NCBI GenBank assembly: GCA_938014915.1
Contig: CALLQQ010000033.1
Coordinates: forward strand, 1-14,817
Direction: 5' to 3'
Length of the DNA stretch: 14,817 nucleotides
Source of the DNA: an uncultured Clostridia bacterium
GTDB taxonomy: Bacteria; Bacillota; Clostridia; Oscillospirales; Ruminococcaceae
Part shown: positions 13,870-14,817 of the stretch, one piece after another
Numbering within the stretch: the first letter of the stretch is position 1
Layout of the letters: each line of letters begins with the position of its first letter
The notes under the pieces: model-generated
What the model was told of the DNA's origin: nothing
The model's input: only the letters and a program-made list of their open reading frames with translations
The model's database searches: none
Position numbers and translations under genes: made by a program

Positions 13870-14817
13870 ATGAAGTCAATTACCATTCTGGGTTCTACTG
13901 GTTCTATTGGAACACAGGCATTAGATATCGCAAGGGCGCATAATATTAGAATTGATGCTATTGCAGCAAATCGAAATGTTGAACTGTTAGAGCAACAAGC
14001 TAGAGAATTTTCGCCGAAGTATGTAGCGATTTTCGATGACGGTAGATATAAGGAACTTAAAACTTCACTTGCCGATACAGACATTACTGTAGTTGCAGGC
14101 ATGGACGGTGTATGTGAGATTTCCACTATTGATTGTACCGATATTGTGCTTAATAGCATTGTGGGTATGGTCGGACTTGAACCTACTTTAGCTGCGATTA
14201 AGGCAGGTAAAGACATTGCACTAGCAAATAAAGAAACTTTAGTCGCTGGCGGTAAGATAGTTACCTCTGCTGCAAAAAAACATGGAGTGAAGATTCTTCC
14301 TGTTGATAGCGAACATTCGGCGATATTTCAGTGTTTACAGGGCAATAATAAGTCAGAGGTAAACAAATTAATACTTACGGCATCGGGTGGGCCTTTTTTC
14401 GGTTGGACTAAAAAGGAACTAGAAGATGTCACCAAAGAACAAGCATTGCAACATCCGAATTGGAGTATGGGAGCAAAAATAACTATTGATTCTGCAACAT
14501 TGATGAATAAAGGGCTTGAGCTTATCGAGGCTATGTGGCTATTTGATATGGAGCCGGAAGATATAGAAATTGCCGTCCATAGGCAGAGTATTGTACATTC
14601 GCTGGTTGAATATGTCGACTATTCAGTGATTGCTCAATTAGGTGTACCGGATATGCGAATCCCAATACAGTATGCATTGACCTATCCTAATAGGATACCT
14701 TGCCCGACACAGAGGTTAAATCTATTCGAATGTGGTAACTTAACTTTCGAAAAGCCCGATTACGATACATTCATATGCTTGAAGGCCGCTATAAAAGCTG
14801 CAAAACTTGGGGGGATT
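13870..14817 (+). CDS. dxr: 1-deoxy-D-xylulose 5-phosphate reductoisomerase, 3' end cut by the window
   Basis: Converts DXP to 2-C-methyl-D-erythritol 4-phosphate with NADPH, the committed step of the MEP isoprenoid pathway and the target of fosmidomycin. The visible 316 residues (of about 380 usual) include the NADPH-binding ILGSTGSIGTQALD (6-19), NSIVGMVGLEPT (95-106), LANKETLVAGG (118-128), the metal ligands Asp146 and Glu148 in LPVDSEHSAIF, TASGGPFFG (170-178), HPNWSMG (195-201) and MNKGLELIEA (212-221) with the third ligand Glu217. The ATG at 13870 follows AAGTAGG. A 31-nt gap separates it from cdsA, and the gene remains open at the right edge. Confidence 0.97.
   Translation, partial: MKSITILGSTGSIGTQALDIARAHNIRIDAIAANRNVELLEQQAREFSPKYVAIFDDGRYKELKTSLADTDITVVAGMDGVCEISTIDCTDIVLNSIVGMVGLEPTLAAIKAGKDIALANKETLVAGGKIVTSAAKKHGVKILPVDSEHSAIFQCLQGNNKSEVNKLILTASGGPFFGWTKKELEDVTKEQALQHPNWSMGAKITIDSATLMNKGLELIEAMWLFDMEPEDIEIAVHRQSIVHSLVEYVDYSVIAQLGVPDMRIPIQYALTYPNRIPCPTQRLNLFECGNLTFEKPDYDTFICLKAAIKAAKLGGI

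Noticed and set aside
13863..14216. Open frame of 117 codons on the minus strand
   Set aside because: Antisense shadow of dxr.
1..14817. CRISPR array, tRNA or rRNA genes, complete insertion sequence, defence or toxin genes
   Set aside because: No regularly spaced repeats, tRNA-like cloverleaf, transposase or defence-type gene is visible; apart from the LRR gene the window is housekeeping.

Overview
The window looks like chromosomal DNA of an AT-rich, Gram-positive anaerobe of the Clostridia (Eubacteriales; an Oscillospiraceae/Ruminococcaceae-like gut organism is my best guess). The reasons are the gene content, strong GGAGG-type ribosome binding sites, a B. subtilis-type PurF with a short propeptide and Fe-S cysteines, a stand-alone AICAR transformylase paired with a PurO-type IMP cyclohydrolase, and a leucine-rich-repeat surface protein of the kind common in gut Clostridia. 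The taxonomy is inference; no rRNA gene is present.

Positions 1-6983 (minus strand) hold a tightly packed purine biosynthesis operon read right to left: purE, purC, purF, purM, purN, purO-type IMP cyclohydrolase, stand-alone AICAR transformylase, purD. Gaps are 36 nt or less, and purM and purN overlap. Together these cover many of the ten steps from PRPP to IMP; purL/purQ/purS, purB and purK are not in the window. The bifunctional PurH is absent: its two activities lie in two separate neighbouring genes from different families. The purD frame loses homology to PurD at about residue 209, 50 bases before the window edge.

Positions 6984-7328 hold the purE promoter and a leader of about 220 nt. 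The leader contains an intrinsic terminator just ahead of the purE ribosome binding site and a candidate folded RNA upstream of it, which suggests transcription attenuation. I could not match the fold to a known riboswitch class.

Positions 7329-8672 (minus strand) encode a secreted, membrane-anchored LRR protein with its own good promoter. It reads toward the purine operon, and no clear terminator separates them.

From 8849 to the right edge (plus strand) lies the conserved translation and envelope cluster. rpsB-tsf come first (ribosomal protein S2 and EF-Ts, with a good promoter and a structured leader) and end in a strong intrinsic terminator. A second transcription unit follows with pyrH (UMP kinase), frr (ribosome recycling factor), uppS (undecaprenyl diphosphate synthase), cdsA (CDP-diacylglycerol synthase) and a truncated dxr (DXP reductoisomerase). 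This gene order is widespread in bacteria and links translation, lipid-carrier synthesis and the MEP isoprenoid pathway that feeds UppS.

Most of the window is ordinary housekeeping DNA. The parts worth a second look are the purE leader RNA, the rpsB leader, the broken purD end and the LRR protein.
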